Assembly (NCBI GenBank): GCA_014529385.2
Contig: CM043963.1
Span: 78,640,412-78,704,411, forward strand
Reading direction: 5' to 3'
Source: Adiantum capillus-veneris
Taxonomy: Eukaryota; Streptophyta; Polypodiopsida; Polypodiales; Pteridaceae
Length of the DNA stretch: 64,000 nt
Shown: positions 21,567-31,928 of the stretch, in pieces
Position numbering within the stretch: the stretch's first letter is position 1
How the letters are laid out: every line of letters begins with the position of its first letter
The notes under the pieces: model-generated
What the model saw: only the letters and a program-made list of their open reading frames with translations
Database searches by the model: none
Told to the model about the DNA's origin: nothing
Position numbers and translations under genes: made by a program

Positions 21567-21779
21567 GGTTATGAGGGGGTTGAGGTTTCTTTGTTGCATA
21601 GAAAACCATATCCCTACGCACAACCTTCTTAGAAGAAATTGCAAAAATTCCTTGGTGCCCGGCCGCACAATGACTCTGCGACCAAGTATTTGAAAGTTTT
21701 GCAGGTTGAGAGCTCATGCATTTGAATCATACAGCTCTTGAAAAATCAACAATCCATTGATGCCCAAAATATTTAGTCT
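21567..21779 (-). pseudogene. HAD exon with motif I region
   Basis: Block following an acceptor (gtttgcag) at 21780. It encodes RLNILGINGLLIFQELY, a stop (TGA) after SNA, and then ILGRRVIVRPGTKEFLQF and VGIWFSMQQRNLNPLI. The order hydrophobic-strand, GLL, RR..VRPG...FL.FL, VGIWS matches FCP1-like HAD proteins of plants. The Asp that normally opens motif I is Gly here. Coding ends near GTAGTTTG, a possible donor. Confidence 0.55.
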
Positions 21780-21809
21780 CTGCAAACATTTAGTAAAACA
21801 AATAAGTAG

Positions 21810-22323
21810 TTAGACGGTAGGATGACTTTTAAATTCTTTTACATTGGTTATCACCGAAGCAATCATGTCAATGTATAGCAAAGGTCCATACTGGGTTTGA
21901 CTGGTGCGTAGGTTGTTGACATCCTCCATATTTTTACCCTCGCTCCCTTGTGCTTTTGCTATCCAAGACTCTTGTGTCTCTATTGTAGAGTGATCCATAG
22001 CAAAAGAATTAGCTTCTAATTGAGGGATTGGAGTTTTTTCCTCAGCCCCTCCATTTTCATGGTCTATTGATGGAATGGTGGAGGGATCTACTTGAGGGTT
22101 GAGAGTTTCAATATGAATTTCTTCTTCAGTCCCTCCAGTTGCATGATCTGCATTGAATTCTTCCATCTACAAAGTGAGATTCAATTTCAACCCCTCTTTG
22201 CGCATGATTCGACTCCTCGACCCTTGCACCGGCCACCTCCTCATCATGCATCTCTTCCCTCTCAAACTGTTCCTCTTTTTGATTACTCCTTTCCTCAGCC
22301 CGTCCCTGTGACTGTTCAGTCAC
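21810..22323 (-). pseudogene. Acidic repeat exon upstream of HAD domain
   Basis: Two overlapping frames (22126-22323 and 21810-22166), apparently one coding region with a frameshift near 22150. It is Glu-rich and contains about four diverged copies of a motif: NHAQRGVEIES, DHATGGTEEEIHIET, DHENGGAEEKTPIPQLE and DHSTIETQES. It is likely an unstructured N-terminal part of the HAD protein. No function can be inferred for the repeats. Confidence 0.45.
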
Positions 22324-22682
22324 CCCTTTTCCTCCTTTCCCTTCTCAACCGATCTTACAAAATCTGGCAACTTGTGGACATCCGCTTGCTTGAGTCTGAG
22401 GCCTCAACAGTCATTGTTATATCTGCAATATTGGTCATCCAATTGGATGTCTTCTGCATCATACTTACACAATGTGAAATAGAAAGCAGATGCTTGATAT
22501 GAGTTGTAGAGTATTGATGCAAATACTGCATTGTGTATTTGTCCAATGCACTTTGCAAAAGAAAAATGAAAACAAAAAGGAACTGAGAGAGATTTTTATT
22601 GCAACAATCACCATGTTATAGTAATGGTTTGCAAAATGCCTACCTTTGACGAGAAGAAGAGTCTCTCAAAGAGGCTAATGTT

Positions 22683-24465
22683 ATGTGGCTAGCCAAAGAT
22701 CAATTAGAGAACCGACATGTTACTCTCTATCATGGGATTCTAAAAAATACTAAAGGGGAAAAGGTAGAAGTCCAAATGCTTCCAAGAGAAGCCAAAGCCC
22801 TAGAAAGGGAGGAGACAATTAGGACACTGTGGGAAAAGATGGGCCTCACTAACTACATTCAATTAGAACCGTGCGGTGTTGATTATCAAAGATCTTACAA
22901 GATAATCCATAGCATTAACAAAGAAGGTTGAGAAACTATTTGAAATTTGAACAACACCCTAATGGAGGTAAACATCACAAAGGAATATAGTTGATGCCTT
23001 AAAGCTTCCCAAGGGGGGAAGCCAATGAGAGACCACCAATTAGCTACTACGGCCATATTCACCCATAAATCAACATCATTTGTTGATCTCAGGCAAAAGG
23101 AAATAGAGTGAGCACTACAAATTTACCATAAACACTTAATTTCACTACAAAGAGGCCACCCCTCTACACTTGCCCTAATCACGCAGTAGCATCAACCTTT
23201 ACACAAGCATGGAAGAAAGAGGGTTCTACAAATGTGAATCATGCTCAATATATTCACACTACCATCACACACATAAAGAAACTGGAAAAGATGTCATTCG
23301 TGGGGGCTCCATAGGTACTCACTAGGATAGCATATCAGCTATTGGCCAGGCTGATCATTTAACACCAGCCCCTGAGAAAACTCTATGGCTAGCAAGAAAA
23401 TGGGTGCATAAGAAGAAGAAGTACCACCTAGAGCACCTCCCATTTCAACAAGATTGCAACAAAGATTAGTGAAAGTTTGTGAAGCAAAAACCGAGAAGGC
23501 AACAACCATTGCATCTGTGGCACATCAAAGCGATAAAGATGCAGAAGGAGAAGATGATGAACTTCTCAAAAAAGAGCAAAGGAAAAAGGCAAGGCCAAGA
23601 TGGAAGGGAGAGATAGGAAGAAAATTCCACGTCCCATGGTTAGAATTAAGACCCAATAAAAAAATCAGCAAGGATATAAAGTGAAGCAGCTACGTTTGAG
23701 ATTGAACGAGGGTTGAAAGGAGAATTTGCAGAAAAGTGGCAACCCACACCAAAGTGGATCAAAATCCGCTCAAAAAATCCCATGTACTACCAAGACGATA
23801 ACCCTTTGACTGGGTTGGATTCAATGTACAAGGCTCAAAGGGAGCAAGGCAAGGCACAGACTGCTGAAATAGCACAACAAGAAGTGCCTAAAGAAAAGTT
23901 GGATGGAATGACTAAAGAGAACCCGGAGGAAGTTCACACCACTACCATGCCTAGAGAACAATCTCAAAAAGAAGATCCCAACACTCAACATGATGAGTTC
24001 CTCGAAACTCAAACATAGTTTCTAGAGATGTCCAAAAAGGAGCTACCAATAGTAGAAACAGCTAAACCATCCCATCAACATGAAGCCGACACTTCTAGGC
24101 AACTTGAGGACTTGAAGGACATAGATGAATATGCTAGATATGCCCATGAAGTTGTGGATACAATGAAAGACAATGGCTATGCTTGACAACATCAGCTTCA
24201 TCACTTTGAGCAACAGCTAAAGCTTACAAGCTTGAAGTAGAAAAATCTTTCAAAACGAGGCATGTATTAAGGCCAAGCAGACTTCAAACAAGAAATAGTA
24301 GAAGTGACAACAAAGTCTAAAGCGGAATTAGAAGCTCTTAGTTCAACAACACATCAACTAGAGAAACATCTCAAAGAGGTAACCACTACTTTACAGAGTA
24401 CCAGTTCATTTTCTCAAAGAGTGCAAGTCCAGCTTGATGTAGCAAATTATCAATTAGAGTCACGC
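22683..24465 (+). pseudogene. Degenerate charged/coiled-coil coding region, 5' part, unknown identity
   Basis: Series of plus-strand open pieces with intervening stops and frameshifts: 22683-22931 (82 codons, with WEKMGLTNYIQLEPCGVDYQ), 23454-23684 (Lys-rich, with RWKGEIGRKFHVPWLELRPN), 23713-24018 (EKWQPTPKWIKIRSKNPMYY, then Gln/Glu-rich), and 24304 to 24465 (heptad-like LEALSSTTHQLEKHLKEV). The last piece is cut by the Tat element at 24466 and continues in frame at 33077 after its target duplication. I do not recognise the family; a host gene or an unfamiliar transposon ORF are both possible. Confidence 0.4.
24462..24465 (+). repeat. Target-site duplication (left), acgc
   Basis: acgc directly before the 5' LTR TG and again directly after the 3' LTR CA (33073-33076). 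A fifth base does not match, so 4 bp are certain. Removing the element and one acgc leaves an uninterrupted coiled-coil reading frame across the site. Confidence 0.65.
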
Positions 24466-25608
24466 TGTCAGGAGTTTTTTGGAGCAAGGGATTGCGCATA
24501 TGTACATATACATGCATGGTGCATCAAATAAAGAATTTCCCATTTTTCAGAGCCAGGTGGTTACGTGGGGCCCACATGTGTACAGGTAGGACAGGGTGTA
24601 CATAGTGCATCGATTTTCACTATTACCAGTACCACTGTGTTTTTTCTACAATAAGGAGGAGTTGGTAGCGCGTAAAACTTCTTGATGAAGCTATCCCTGG
24701 GCCGACAACATGAGGTAAGCAGGTGCATCAGATGGCATCGAGTGGCGTTAGGAGGTCGAACGGGGTCAGTACTTGCACGCAGAGAAGTATGGACACGACG
24801 TGGGTGTTTTCTTGTGATACTTATGCAGAAAGGTCATCATGAGGACCACTTTTTGGGGCCACTTCACGTGGTTGCGGGCTGCATTATTTGGAAAAATTGA
24901 GTGCCAGGTGTGCGGATGATGCAAAAAAGGTGACAACTATGCACAGCGAGGTCAGTTTTTGGCCTGTTCGGGGTCCGTTTGAGGTCATCTAAAAGGCCAC
25001 GGGTGCCCAACTAATAAAGCTAAGTGTGGGAACTGAAAAAACTGAGAGAAGACCAGAAAAAACGTGGAGAAGAGAGGAGGAACAGCCGCAAGTGTGTTTT
25101 TGCTGTTTTTGGAGCATTTTTTGGCCCTAAACTGCTCATCCGAGGTCGGATTTGAGCACTGTGACACTGTAGGGTGGGGTTTTTGGGCGTTCCGGATGCA
25201 ATGGCGCTGTCCATTTTTCCAAATTACTCACAGATTTTTTGCTGTTTTTCTGTGTAATCTTCTCTGGTGAGTGGAGCCTCTGCTTAACTTTGTGGTTGTA
25301 TCTGGTGTATTTCCTCAATATTGTGTAAACTATTTGCCCCATTGGTGTTGGGCTGAGCTTCATTGAGTCTAAACAACAGCAATTTGCCTCCTTTGAGCTG
25401 AATTGAGAGTGTGTGTGTGAGTGTATATGTGTGAGTGTTAAGTGGGCAAGTGGGAAATCTCTCTCTTCTCACTCCGTCTGTGTGTTTCCTGTCTCGGCCA
25501 GGCTGGTTGTGTAAGCCGAGTGGTGCCCCATAGTGTGTGTGTGTATCATTCCAAGAGTGTGTGTTGGGTCATTATAGAGGCGTTCTGTGTGTTTCCATCC
25601 CGCTCACA
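24466..25608 (+). repeat. 5' LTR of Tat-type element
   Basis: Starts TGTCAGGAG and ends CGCTCACA; nearly identical to 31929-33072. The ends are set by the last shared base pairs, the TG/CA rule and the flanking acgc. A run of gtgtgtgtgag and related short repeats lies near the 3' end (about 25410-25440). Confidence 0.92.
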
Positions 25609-25614
25609 ATCTTT

Positions 25615-25634
25615 TGGTGCCCCCACTGAGGATC
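25615..25634 (+). promoter_or_regulatory. Primer binding site of Tat-type element
   Basis: tggtgcccccactgaggatc, 6 bp after the LTR end, starts with the TGG complementary to a tRNA CCA end. The tRNA was not identified. Confidence 0.6.
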
Positions 25635-26570
25635 TTCTTCGAGTACCTTCTGCTTCGAGATTCGGGGCTACAGGTTATAGGTACAGGTACAGGTGATTCA
25701 CAGAGGTTCAGGTAGCTGGAGTACAGTGATATACTAGCAGTGATGTCACTTGCATTTGTTGTGGGTATGCATCACTTGGCGCCTATTTGAGTGCATTGTC
25801 TGTTGGATTGTACGTTACTTGTGGAAACTACCATTGTACGCATTTGTGGAGCCATACTTGGTTGTATGTGGTATTCCCAGCCATTTCTGAGACTTGGTCT
25901 GGAAGATAGTCATTTTTGAGACTTGACTATACGCGATTTGCATTAGCCTTCGTGTGAGGGTCGATAGCGTGAGGTTTTTATTGAGCTGGGGGATTCTCAA
26001 ATGTGGAGATCCTTTCGGTGATACAGGTAGCTGGAGCACCCTTTTTGTGACCTCGCCATAGGTTATGTACTAGTGAGTCCTACTTGATACTCGGGTTCTA
26101 TTGTTGACAGTTTATGCATACATATACAGTCTATATTTTGGGTTCCTACTGCTCTATTTCTGGGGAAACTCTGCCAAAAAGTTTCCAAGTTATGATGGCT
26201 GGTTTTTTGGTCTTTTGAGCCATTTATGCTGTTATGCTGCTGAAATTTTGGCAAAATCAAAATGGCCCTTAATTCACTCCTTTTCATTTAACTCAGAGAA
26301 TCCAGATAAATGTTCATGTGTCCAGGAAGATTTTTTTTCCAGCAGCGCATAGTCTTTATGTTCGGGCCGAGAAGATTAAGAGAGATCCTGGAATGTCCTT
26401 TGCCTGTTGTAATTCCGATGATTAACTATGAAAACTCATTTGATGTGCATGTGTTTGTCCTTATCTAAAGTTGAGCTCCATTGAAGTTTGTGGGATTGAG
26501 TCAGTCAGAAGTTTTGGGTTCTTGCACGTGTGTTCAAAGGGGTTCTCAAAGCATCATAATTTGGGTAGCC
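25635..26570 (+). other. Leader of Tat-type element
   Basis: About 930 bp between the primer binding site and gag, with no convincing coding sequence. The short unit acaggtagctggag occurs twice (about 25708 and 26024). Packaging signals would be expected here but none can be recognised by eye. Confidence 0.5.
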
Positions 26571-27665
26571 ATGGCTTTCTCTTATTCGAAGTTTCATGGA
26601 AGAAGTGATGAAGATGTGGAAGACTTTTTGGAAAAGATGGAGGTTGCCTGCATTAGCAACCAGATTCATGATCCTGCGCAGATCTTACATCTTCTCCAAA
26701 TTTGTTTGAAGAGTGATGCACGAGTTTGGTCCAAAACATTTGAAGAAGAGTTGCGTGCAGCGGATCCACCTGTAAGATTGAGTTGGGACAATCTAAGGCA
26801 TGGGTTGGAAGTGGAGTTTGTGAAGGTAGAAGATCCTGACAAAGTGTGGCAAGAAGTACAAGGTTTGGTGCAAAAGGAAGGTGAGCCAGTAGATGCGTAC
26901 ATACGAAAGTTTTCATTGGCATGGGAGCGAATGTGCAAGGCCTTAGCACCAGAGGTACCCCCGCCTGACATGATGAAGAAGGACAGGTTCTTGGCTGGTC
27001 TTTGGGAGAATATACGTTGGAGAGTGGAGCTAAAGAAGCCTAGGACATATGAAGATGCATTGGAGGTAGCAAGGAACAAAGAGTGGAAGTTAGGGAAAAT
27101 GAGCCAGTTAGGGGTGGAGTCTTTGTCCATGAGGTCTGAATTTCAGCCTATTGACTCTTTACAAGGTCGCATGCCAGGGGTTCATCATGAACCAGTGGTT
27201 GCTGTTACTCCTCAAGTTATGCCAGCAGTGGTCACTACAGCAGTGCAAGATGATGGGCTAAGGCAAGACATGAGGCAAGTGGTAGATTTAATGAAGAATC
27301 TCAGCCTAAAAATGCTAGGTCAAGTGGGAAATAATCGAGGTCAAGGGAGGTATGCAAATCAGCCCGGAGGTGAAGAAAAACCTAGGAATGGTGTTGGACA
27401 AAGCAATGGTAGGTTTTGGAGGCAGACGCCCACATGTTACAATTGTGGAGAGTTGGGTCACATCAGCCCGCAATGTGATAAGCCACCAAGGATGGGGGGA
27501 GACATGTATCAATTGCCAAGACAGGTGTTAACTAGGTCAAATGATTATGGCATCGAAATTAAGGGAGATGAAGGAACCAGTGGATTAACCCAAGAGGAAA
27601 AGGGAAAGACAAAAGTGCTAAGTGTAGTCACCTTGGAGAAGGCATCAAAGCTAGAGGATACATAA
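26571..27665 (+). CDS. Tat-type gag
   Basis: Structural capsid-nucleocapsid protein of the element. The Met of MAFSYSKFHGRSDEDVEDFL at 26571 is preferred to the in-frame Met at 26481 because the gag-like sequence begins there. Residues about 40-200 carry the Retrotran_gag helices (GDARVWSKTF-like and GEPVDAYIRKFSLAWERMCK), followed by a linker and one CCHC zinc knuckle, CYNCGELGHISPQC, about residue 290. It ends with TAA at 27663-27665. Protease follows in the same reading frame with no gap, so the stop could be read through, or it could be a mutation in a single gag-pol frame. Confidence 0.88.
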   Translation: MAFSYSKFHGRSDEDVEDFLEKMEVACISNQIHDPAQILHLLQICLKSDARVWSKTFEEELRAADPPVRLSWDNLRHGLEVEFVKVEDPDKVWQEVQGLVQKEGEPVDAYIRKFSLAWERMCKALAPEVPPPDMMKKDRFLAGLWENIRWRVELKKPRTYEDALEVARNKEWKLGKMSQLGVESLSMRSEFQPIDSLQGRMPGVHHEPVVAVTPQVMPAVVTTAVQDDGLRQDMRQVVDLMKNLSLKMLGQVGNNRGQGRYANQPGGEEKPRNGVGQSNGRFWRQTPTCYNCGELGHISPQCDKPPRMGGDMYQLPRQVLTRSNDYGIEIKGDEGTSGLTQEEKGKTKVLSVVTLEKASKLEDT

Positions 27666-28367
27666 GTGATGCCTATTGGGAAGAGGACCACAGAGGATAA
27701 GGAAGGAAGAAGTACCCCAGGTCCTAGCAAGAAGAAAGGAAAGAGCCATGAAGGCGAGGATGTCAAGGCCAAGAGAAAAAATAGAGCTCGTCGAAAGTTT
27801 CATGTTTCAGATTTTCCAGTAGGGGATGGGCAATTAAGCTATGACTTGAAGGAGGATCTGACGAGAAGGAAGGCAGATGTTACTTTTGGGCAGCTTATAG
27901 AGATGGTGCCTAAGCTAAAGCGACAGTGGAAGAGGATGGTTAACCCAATGGAGAAAGAGCCAGAGAGAGGTTCAGTAAAGGTGTTGGCAATGGATGAGCT
28001 ACCAGACATTTGTCCAATAGTAGATGTGTGGCATAAAAGGAAAAATTTGGGACAAGGTTATGTGGATGGCGGAGCCCAAATATGCATCATAACACACTCA
28101 TGCGTTGAGAAGATGGGTCTCACAGTGGTTGGGGTGTCAGGTTTCCGGATCAGATTGGCAAACCATCAGAAAGCAAAATGCTTGGGTGTTGTAAAGAGCT
28201 TAGAAGTGGAGGCATATGATGCAAAGGCAGTGGTTGATTTTCATGTGATACCTGTCTTTCCTATTATACTGGGTAGACCATGGTTACGTGCAGTGGGAGC
28301 TGTTCAAGATTGGTGACATGGTACGATTAGCCTCTATGGAAAGACAGGTACCAAGAAGCTATACAAT
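27666..28367 (+). pseudogene. Tat-type protease
   Basis: Continues the gag frame immediately after TAA. A basic linker leads to RKFHVSDFPVGDGQLSYDLK and then the retropepsin: active site YVDGGAQICIIT (D-G-G in place of D-S/T-G), and the end IPVFPIILGRPWLRAVGAVQ. TGA at 28314 follows DW; the frame then continues with HGTISLYGKTGTKKLYNMD into the RT ORF, so the TGA is probably a point mutation within pol. The protease would process Gag-Pol. Confidence 0.82.
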
Positions 28368-29987
28368 ATGGACACAAGGAAACGATTAGAGGAGCTTTAT
28401 GAAGATGAGGATGAGTCTAGTGATGAAGACTCTTCCACGGTGACAGATGAGGATAGTGATAGCACTACCAGCAGTGATGAGGATGCTAATGTTGCATTTC
28501 TTTTGATGGACAAAGAAATCCAGAAGTTTGGTTTAGTTGCATTTGCGAATGAAGTTGAGGATGAAAGTGAAGGGACTTATGAAGTGATTGAAGGGCTGAT
28601 GCAAACCAAGGTTGAGTTGTCAAAGAAGCAGGAACTGATGACACAAATGATCAGTGGAGACCTCTCAGCTATGGAGAAGGATATATATTTGCACATGCTA
28701 GCTAGTTTTCCTGATTTGTTCATTACTTCATATGAAGAGATCAGAGGGTTAAAGGGCGAAGAGATGCATATAGAGCTGAAAGAAGGTGCTAAGCCAGTGC
28801 AGCAAAGGCTAAGAAGGATGGGTCAAGAGCAAATGGAAGCCTTGCGAGAAGAGGTGGACAAGTTATTGAAGGCAGGGTTCATAGTACCTATGGAGACCAC
28901 AGAATGGGTGAGTCCAGTTGTAGTCAGTCCAAAGAAGGATGGGAAGTGGAGAATTTGTGTAGATTTTAAACCCTTAAACGCAGCCACTAAGAAGAACCCA
29001 TATCCTCTTCCATTCATCGATCAGATCTTGGATTCAGTGGCAGGTTATGAGAGGTACAATGTGTGTGATGGTTTTTCAGGCTATTTTCAATTGAAGATTG
29101 CTCTTAAAGACCGCACAAAGACCACTTTTATTACACCATGGGGCTGCTATTGCTACCCAGTATTGCCATTTGGGTTGTCAAATGGACCTTCCTTCTATCA
29201 AGAGAGAGCAAATTGGGTGTTGGAACCATTCATTGGTAGTTGTGTTAAAGCTTTTATGGATGACTTCTGTGTTTATAGTAGTAGGGCTGAACACCATGAG
29301 AAGCTGCAGATGGTATTGGCTCGATATGATGAATGTGGAGGACAACTAAATCCAAAGAAATTTCATCTAGCACAGCCAAGGGTGAAGTTATTGGGCCACA
29401 TGGTGTCAGAAAATGGCATTGAGGCTGATTCAGACAAGGTAAAGTCTATTATTCTTCTTCCATCACCTACGAGTACGAAGCAATTGACAACCTTTATACA
29501 CAAAGTGAAGTACATGGCAAGGTTTATTCCATTGTCTTCTCAGATTCTTTATCCATTACAACAAGTGGAAAAGCATGATCCATTGCAATGGGATGACAAG
29601 TGTGAAGAAGTGTTTCAAGAGGTGTTAGGGGGGTTGTCAGCCATGCAGGCTCCTGATTGGGAGAAAGTTTTTAATGTAAATCCCTCATTAGGGGATGATG
29701 CCATTGGAGCCATGCTATTGCAAAAGGGGAAGGGTAGCCATTATATGAGGCCAGTGTATTGTGCAAGCCGAGTGAAGTTGGTAGCGGAGAGAAAGTTCTC
29801 GGAAGTAGAGCTAGTGATGGCCAGTGTAATATTTGCTTGTGGACGATTTCGTCATTACTTGCTACCACGGCCTTTTGTTTTCTTGACGAGTTATGCATTT
29901 TTGCCACAGTTAATTAATGGTACTAACATGTCAAATGTGGTGAAGAAATGGGTAATTGAGCTGCAAGAGTTTGAGTTCTCTCTCTAG
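28368..29987 (+). CDS. Tat-type reverse transcriptase and RNase H
   Basis: 539 codons in the gag/protease frame. An acidic linker (EDESSDEDSSTVTDEDSDST) precedes RT. RT landmarks are GFIVPMETTEWVSPVVVSPK, WRICVDFKPLNAATKKNPYP, YNVCDGFSGYFQLKIALKDR (motif A), VLPFGLSNGPSFYQ (motif B), and the catalytic AFMDDFCVYS. The thumb has LLGHMVSENGIEADSDKV. RNase H follows with AIGAMLLQKGKGSHYMRPVY and FSEVELVMASVIFACGRFRH; the first Asp lies in GDDAIGAML. The frame ends at TAG 29985-29987, and the next coding frame is shifted by one base, so this is a frameshift and not a natural end. Confidence 0.9.
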   Translation: MDTRKRLEELYEDEDESSDEDSSTVTDEDSDSTTSSDEDANVAFLLMDKEIQKFGLVAFANEVEDESEGTYEVIEGLMQTKVELSKKQELMTQMISGDLSAMEKDIYLHMLASFPDLFITSYEEIRGLKGEEMHIELKEGAKPVQQRLRRMGQEQMEALREEVDKLLKAGFIVPMETTEWVSPVVVSPKKDGKWRICVDFKPLNAATKKNPYPLPFIDQILDSVAGYERYNVCDGFSGYFQLKIALKDRTKTTFITPWGCYCYPVLPFGLSNGPSFYQERANWVLEPFIGSCVKAFMDDFCVYSSRAEHHEKLQMVLARYDECGGQLNPKKFHLAQPRVKLLGHMVSENGIEADSDKVKSIILLPSPTSTKQLTTFIHKVKYMARFIPLSSQILYPLQQVEKHDPLQWDDKCEEVFQEVLGGLSAMQAPDWEKVFNVNPSLGDDAIGAMLLQKGKGSHYMRPVYCASRVKLVAERKFSEVELVMASVIFACGRFRHYLLPRPFVFLTSYAFLPQLINGTNMSNVVKKWVIELQEFEFSL

Positions 29988-30722
29988 TGGAAGATAGTAC
30001 AAGGGCTACCCTAGCTGATTTGTTGACCTGCAAGGAGAATCCCCTTATTGTTAAGGAAGAGGTGGTGAGAAAGGTAGTTGAAGAAGTGCCACAGATCAGC
30101 AATGCACATGTGTTGTTCTTTGATGGTTCATATAGAAAGAGCCATGATGTAGCTTCAGGAGGTATAGCACTTTATGATCCAGAGGGGAAGCTAGTATGCA
30201 AGAGAGGGTTCAAATTGGATGCTCATAGTAACAATGAGGCTGAATATGCTACTCTCAAAGCCGGATTACACATTTGTTTGAAGCATGGGGTTCGAAGGTT
30301 GAGCATAAAAGGTGATGCCTTGTTAGTGGTGAAGCAAGTGCTGGGTGTGTGGAAGAGCAAGAACACCTCATTGAAGGAAATGTGCTTCAGAATTAAAGGC
30401 CTGTTAAAAAAGTTCGCAGCATGGATCATCAGACACATTGAACGTGCTCTAAATGGAAATGCACATGAAGCAGCTCAAGGCATGATTGGGGAGCTATTTG
30501 TGTTGAGGACCACTTTACCTCTTTATCATGGCCGGGAAAGTTTGGCTCAAGAAGAGGAGTTTTTGCTAACAGGAATCATTCCAAAGGAGATTCAGAAGTC
30601 TAAGAAGTATGGCTTTGTGCGGAGAGCATACAAGTACAAATTGATTGGTGATGTATTATACATGAAAGGGGCTGATCTCGTGTTAAGACGTGTACCTTGG
30701 CGGGAGGAGCTTTATAGAGTGT
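29987..30722 (+). pseudogene. Second (archaeal-type) RNase H domain of Tat-type element
   Basis: After a frameshift, pol continues with VEDSTRATLADLLTC and then a full additional RNase H: HVLFFDGSYRKSHDVASGGI (first Asp), LDAHSNNEAEYATLKAGLHI (Glu), IKGDALLVVKQVLGVWKSKN (Asp) and RALNGNAHEAA (final conserved region). All catalytic acids are kept. This extra aRNH domain between RNase H and integrase is characteristic of Tat-clade Ty3/gypsy elements and identifies the lineage. The start given is a GTG codon; the natural entry is from the upstream frame. Confidence 0.88.
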
Positions 30723-31900
30723 TGGAAGAGAATCATGAAGGCGCATGTGGTGGACATTTTGCTCTAAAGATCACCTTGCATAAGATTTTGCAAGAGGGGT
30801 ATGTATGGCCTAGTTTGCACAAGGATGTTCACCATTGGTGTAGGTCTTGCAATAGGTGTCAAGCATTTGGGAAGAGAGTGTTGAAGCCAGAGCTACGAAA
30901 AACCGTTATGACGTTTGATGTGTTTGAAAAGTGAGGGATTGATGCAATAGGCCCGTTACCTATCACAAGCAGGGGCAAAAGCTATATTTTGACTGCAGTG
31001 GACTATCTCTCTAGATGGGCAGAGGCTATAGCAGTAAAATAGATCACTGCAAAGTATGTGGAAAAATTTGTGTATGATGAAATATGTTGCAAGTTTGGGG
31101 TGCCACTGGAGCTACTTTCAGATAAGGGGCCTAGCTTTAGAGCTAAACTGCTAGATTTTTTATGTGCAAAGATGAAGATTAGGCACCATCATACCACTCC
31201 TTATTACCCACAATGTAATGGATTAAATGAAAGATTTAATGGTGAGTTGGTACAGATTCTTTCGAAAGTGACAGAGCACCAAGGAAAGAATTGGGATTTG
31301 GAATTGCCTAGTGCATTATGGGCTTACCGTACTTCGGTGAAGACAGGTACAGGGTTTACTCCATTTCATTTGGTGTATGGAAAAGAAGCACTATTGCCTG
31401 TGGAAGTAGAGTTGCCTGTGGTCAAGATGTTAGAGAAGTTGCTTGGGCCGCCTAGTGATGCATTCAAAGAGAGGCTCTTGCAGTTACAAGAGGTCCAATT
31501 GGATAGGATGAGCTCATTGGAGCATTATGGGCAGATGCAGGATAAGGCTTTGGCAAAGATAAATGAAAAGGTCAAAAGTAAGGGTATCAAGAAACATGAC
31601 TTGGTTTTGCGCTACAACAGTAAGCTGGACAACACCTTCCAAAAGAAGTTTCAAATTAAGTGGGAAGGCCCTTTCAAGGTAGTGGAGTGTTTTCCAAATG
31701 GCACATATCAGCTGGCTAACTTGGATGGTGCTCTACATAAGTCCAGGGTAAATGGATTGCGTTTTAAATTGTATCATGCTAGATTGACGATGGTGGAGAA
31801 AGATGAGCTGTATGTGGATCAAGGAGTGTTGGTGAAGGATGAGGAGACTTGTGACGCTGCGAGTTTCATATCGCTTTTTGCTGCTGCTGATCATGAATGA
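30723..31900 (+). pseudogene. Tat-type integrase
   Basis: Zinc finger (HEGACGGH for the His pair, CRSCNRCQ for CX2C), then the catalytic core. The first Asp is in GIDAIGPLPITSRGKSYILT just after an in-frame TGA (30932, where Trp would fit), a TAG follows at 31040 (where Gln would fit), then SDKGPSF holds the second Asp and NGLNERFNGEL the Glu. The C-terminal part (to 31900) has LDNTFQKKFQIKWEGPFKVV, NGTYQLANLDGALHKSRVNG, and ends AAADHE. No chromodomain is present. The two stops make it inactive, although otherwise it is well preserved. Confidence 0.88.
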
Positions 31901-31928
31901 TCTAGCAGGCTAGGGGATGGGCAAATTA
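31901..31928 (+). promoter_or_regulatory. Polypurine tract of Tat-type element
   Basis: gcaggctaggggatgggcaaatta precedes the 3' LTR TG at 31929; the purine-rich aggggatggg is the likely tract. Confidence 0.6.

Larger units (their letters stand above)
21208..22610 (-). pseudogene. FCP1/NIF-like HAD phosphatase gene, decayed, multi-exon
   Basis: Three adjacent minus-strand exon-like blocks plus a short upstream one read as a plant FCP1-homology (NIF, HAD superfamily) phosphatase. Order: a short exon near 22500-22600 bordered by a pyrimidine-rich acceptor and a GTAAGTATG donor, an acidic repeat region (21810-22323), a block with the HAD motif I region and RRVIVRPGTKEFLQFLLRRL (21567-21779), and a block with NTLLIDDTPQKGLLNP (21208-21503), the conserved DDTP motif. 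Family members dephosphorylate serines, often in the RNA polymerase II C-terminal domain. The motif I nucleophile Asp is Gly (LGINGLLI), there is an in-frame TGA soon after, and a frameshift lies near 22150. So it is probably a pseudogene. Recognition is by eye and should be confirmed by a profile search. Confidence 0.6.

Noticed and set aside
24985-25214. Minus-strand frames repeated at 32449-32678
   Set aside because: They lie in the two LTRs and are duplicated only because the LTRs are; no protein feature is visible.
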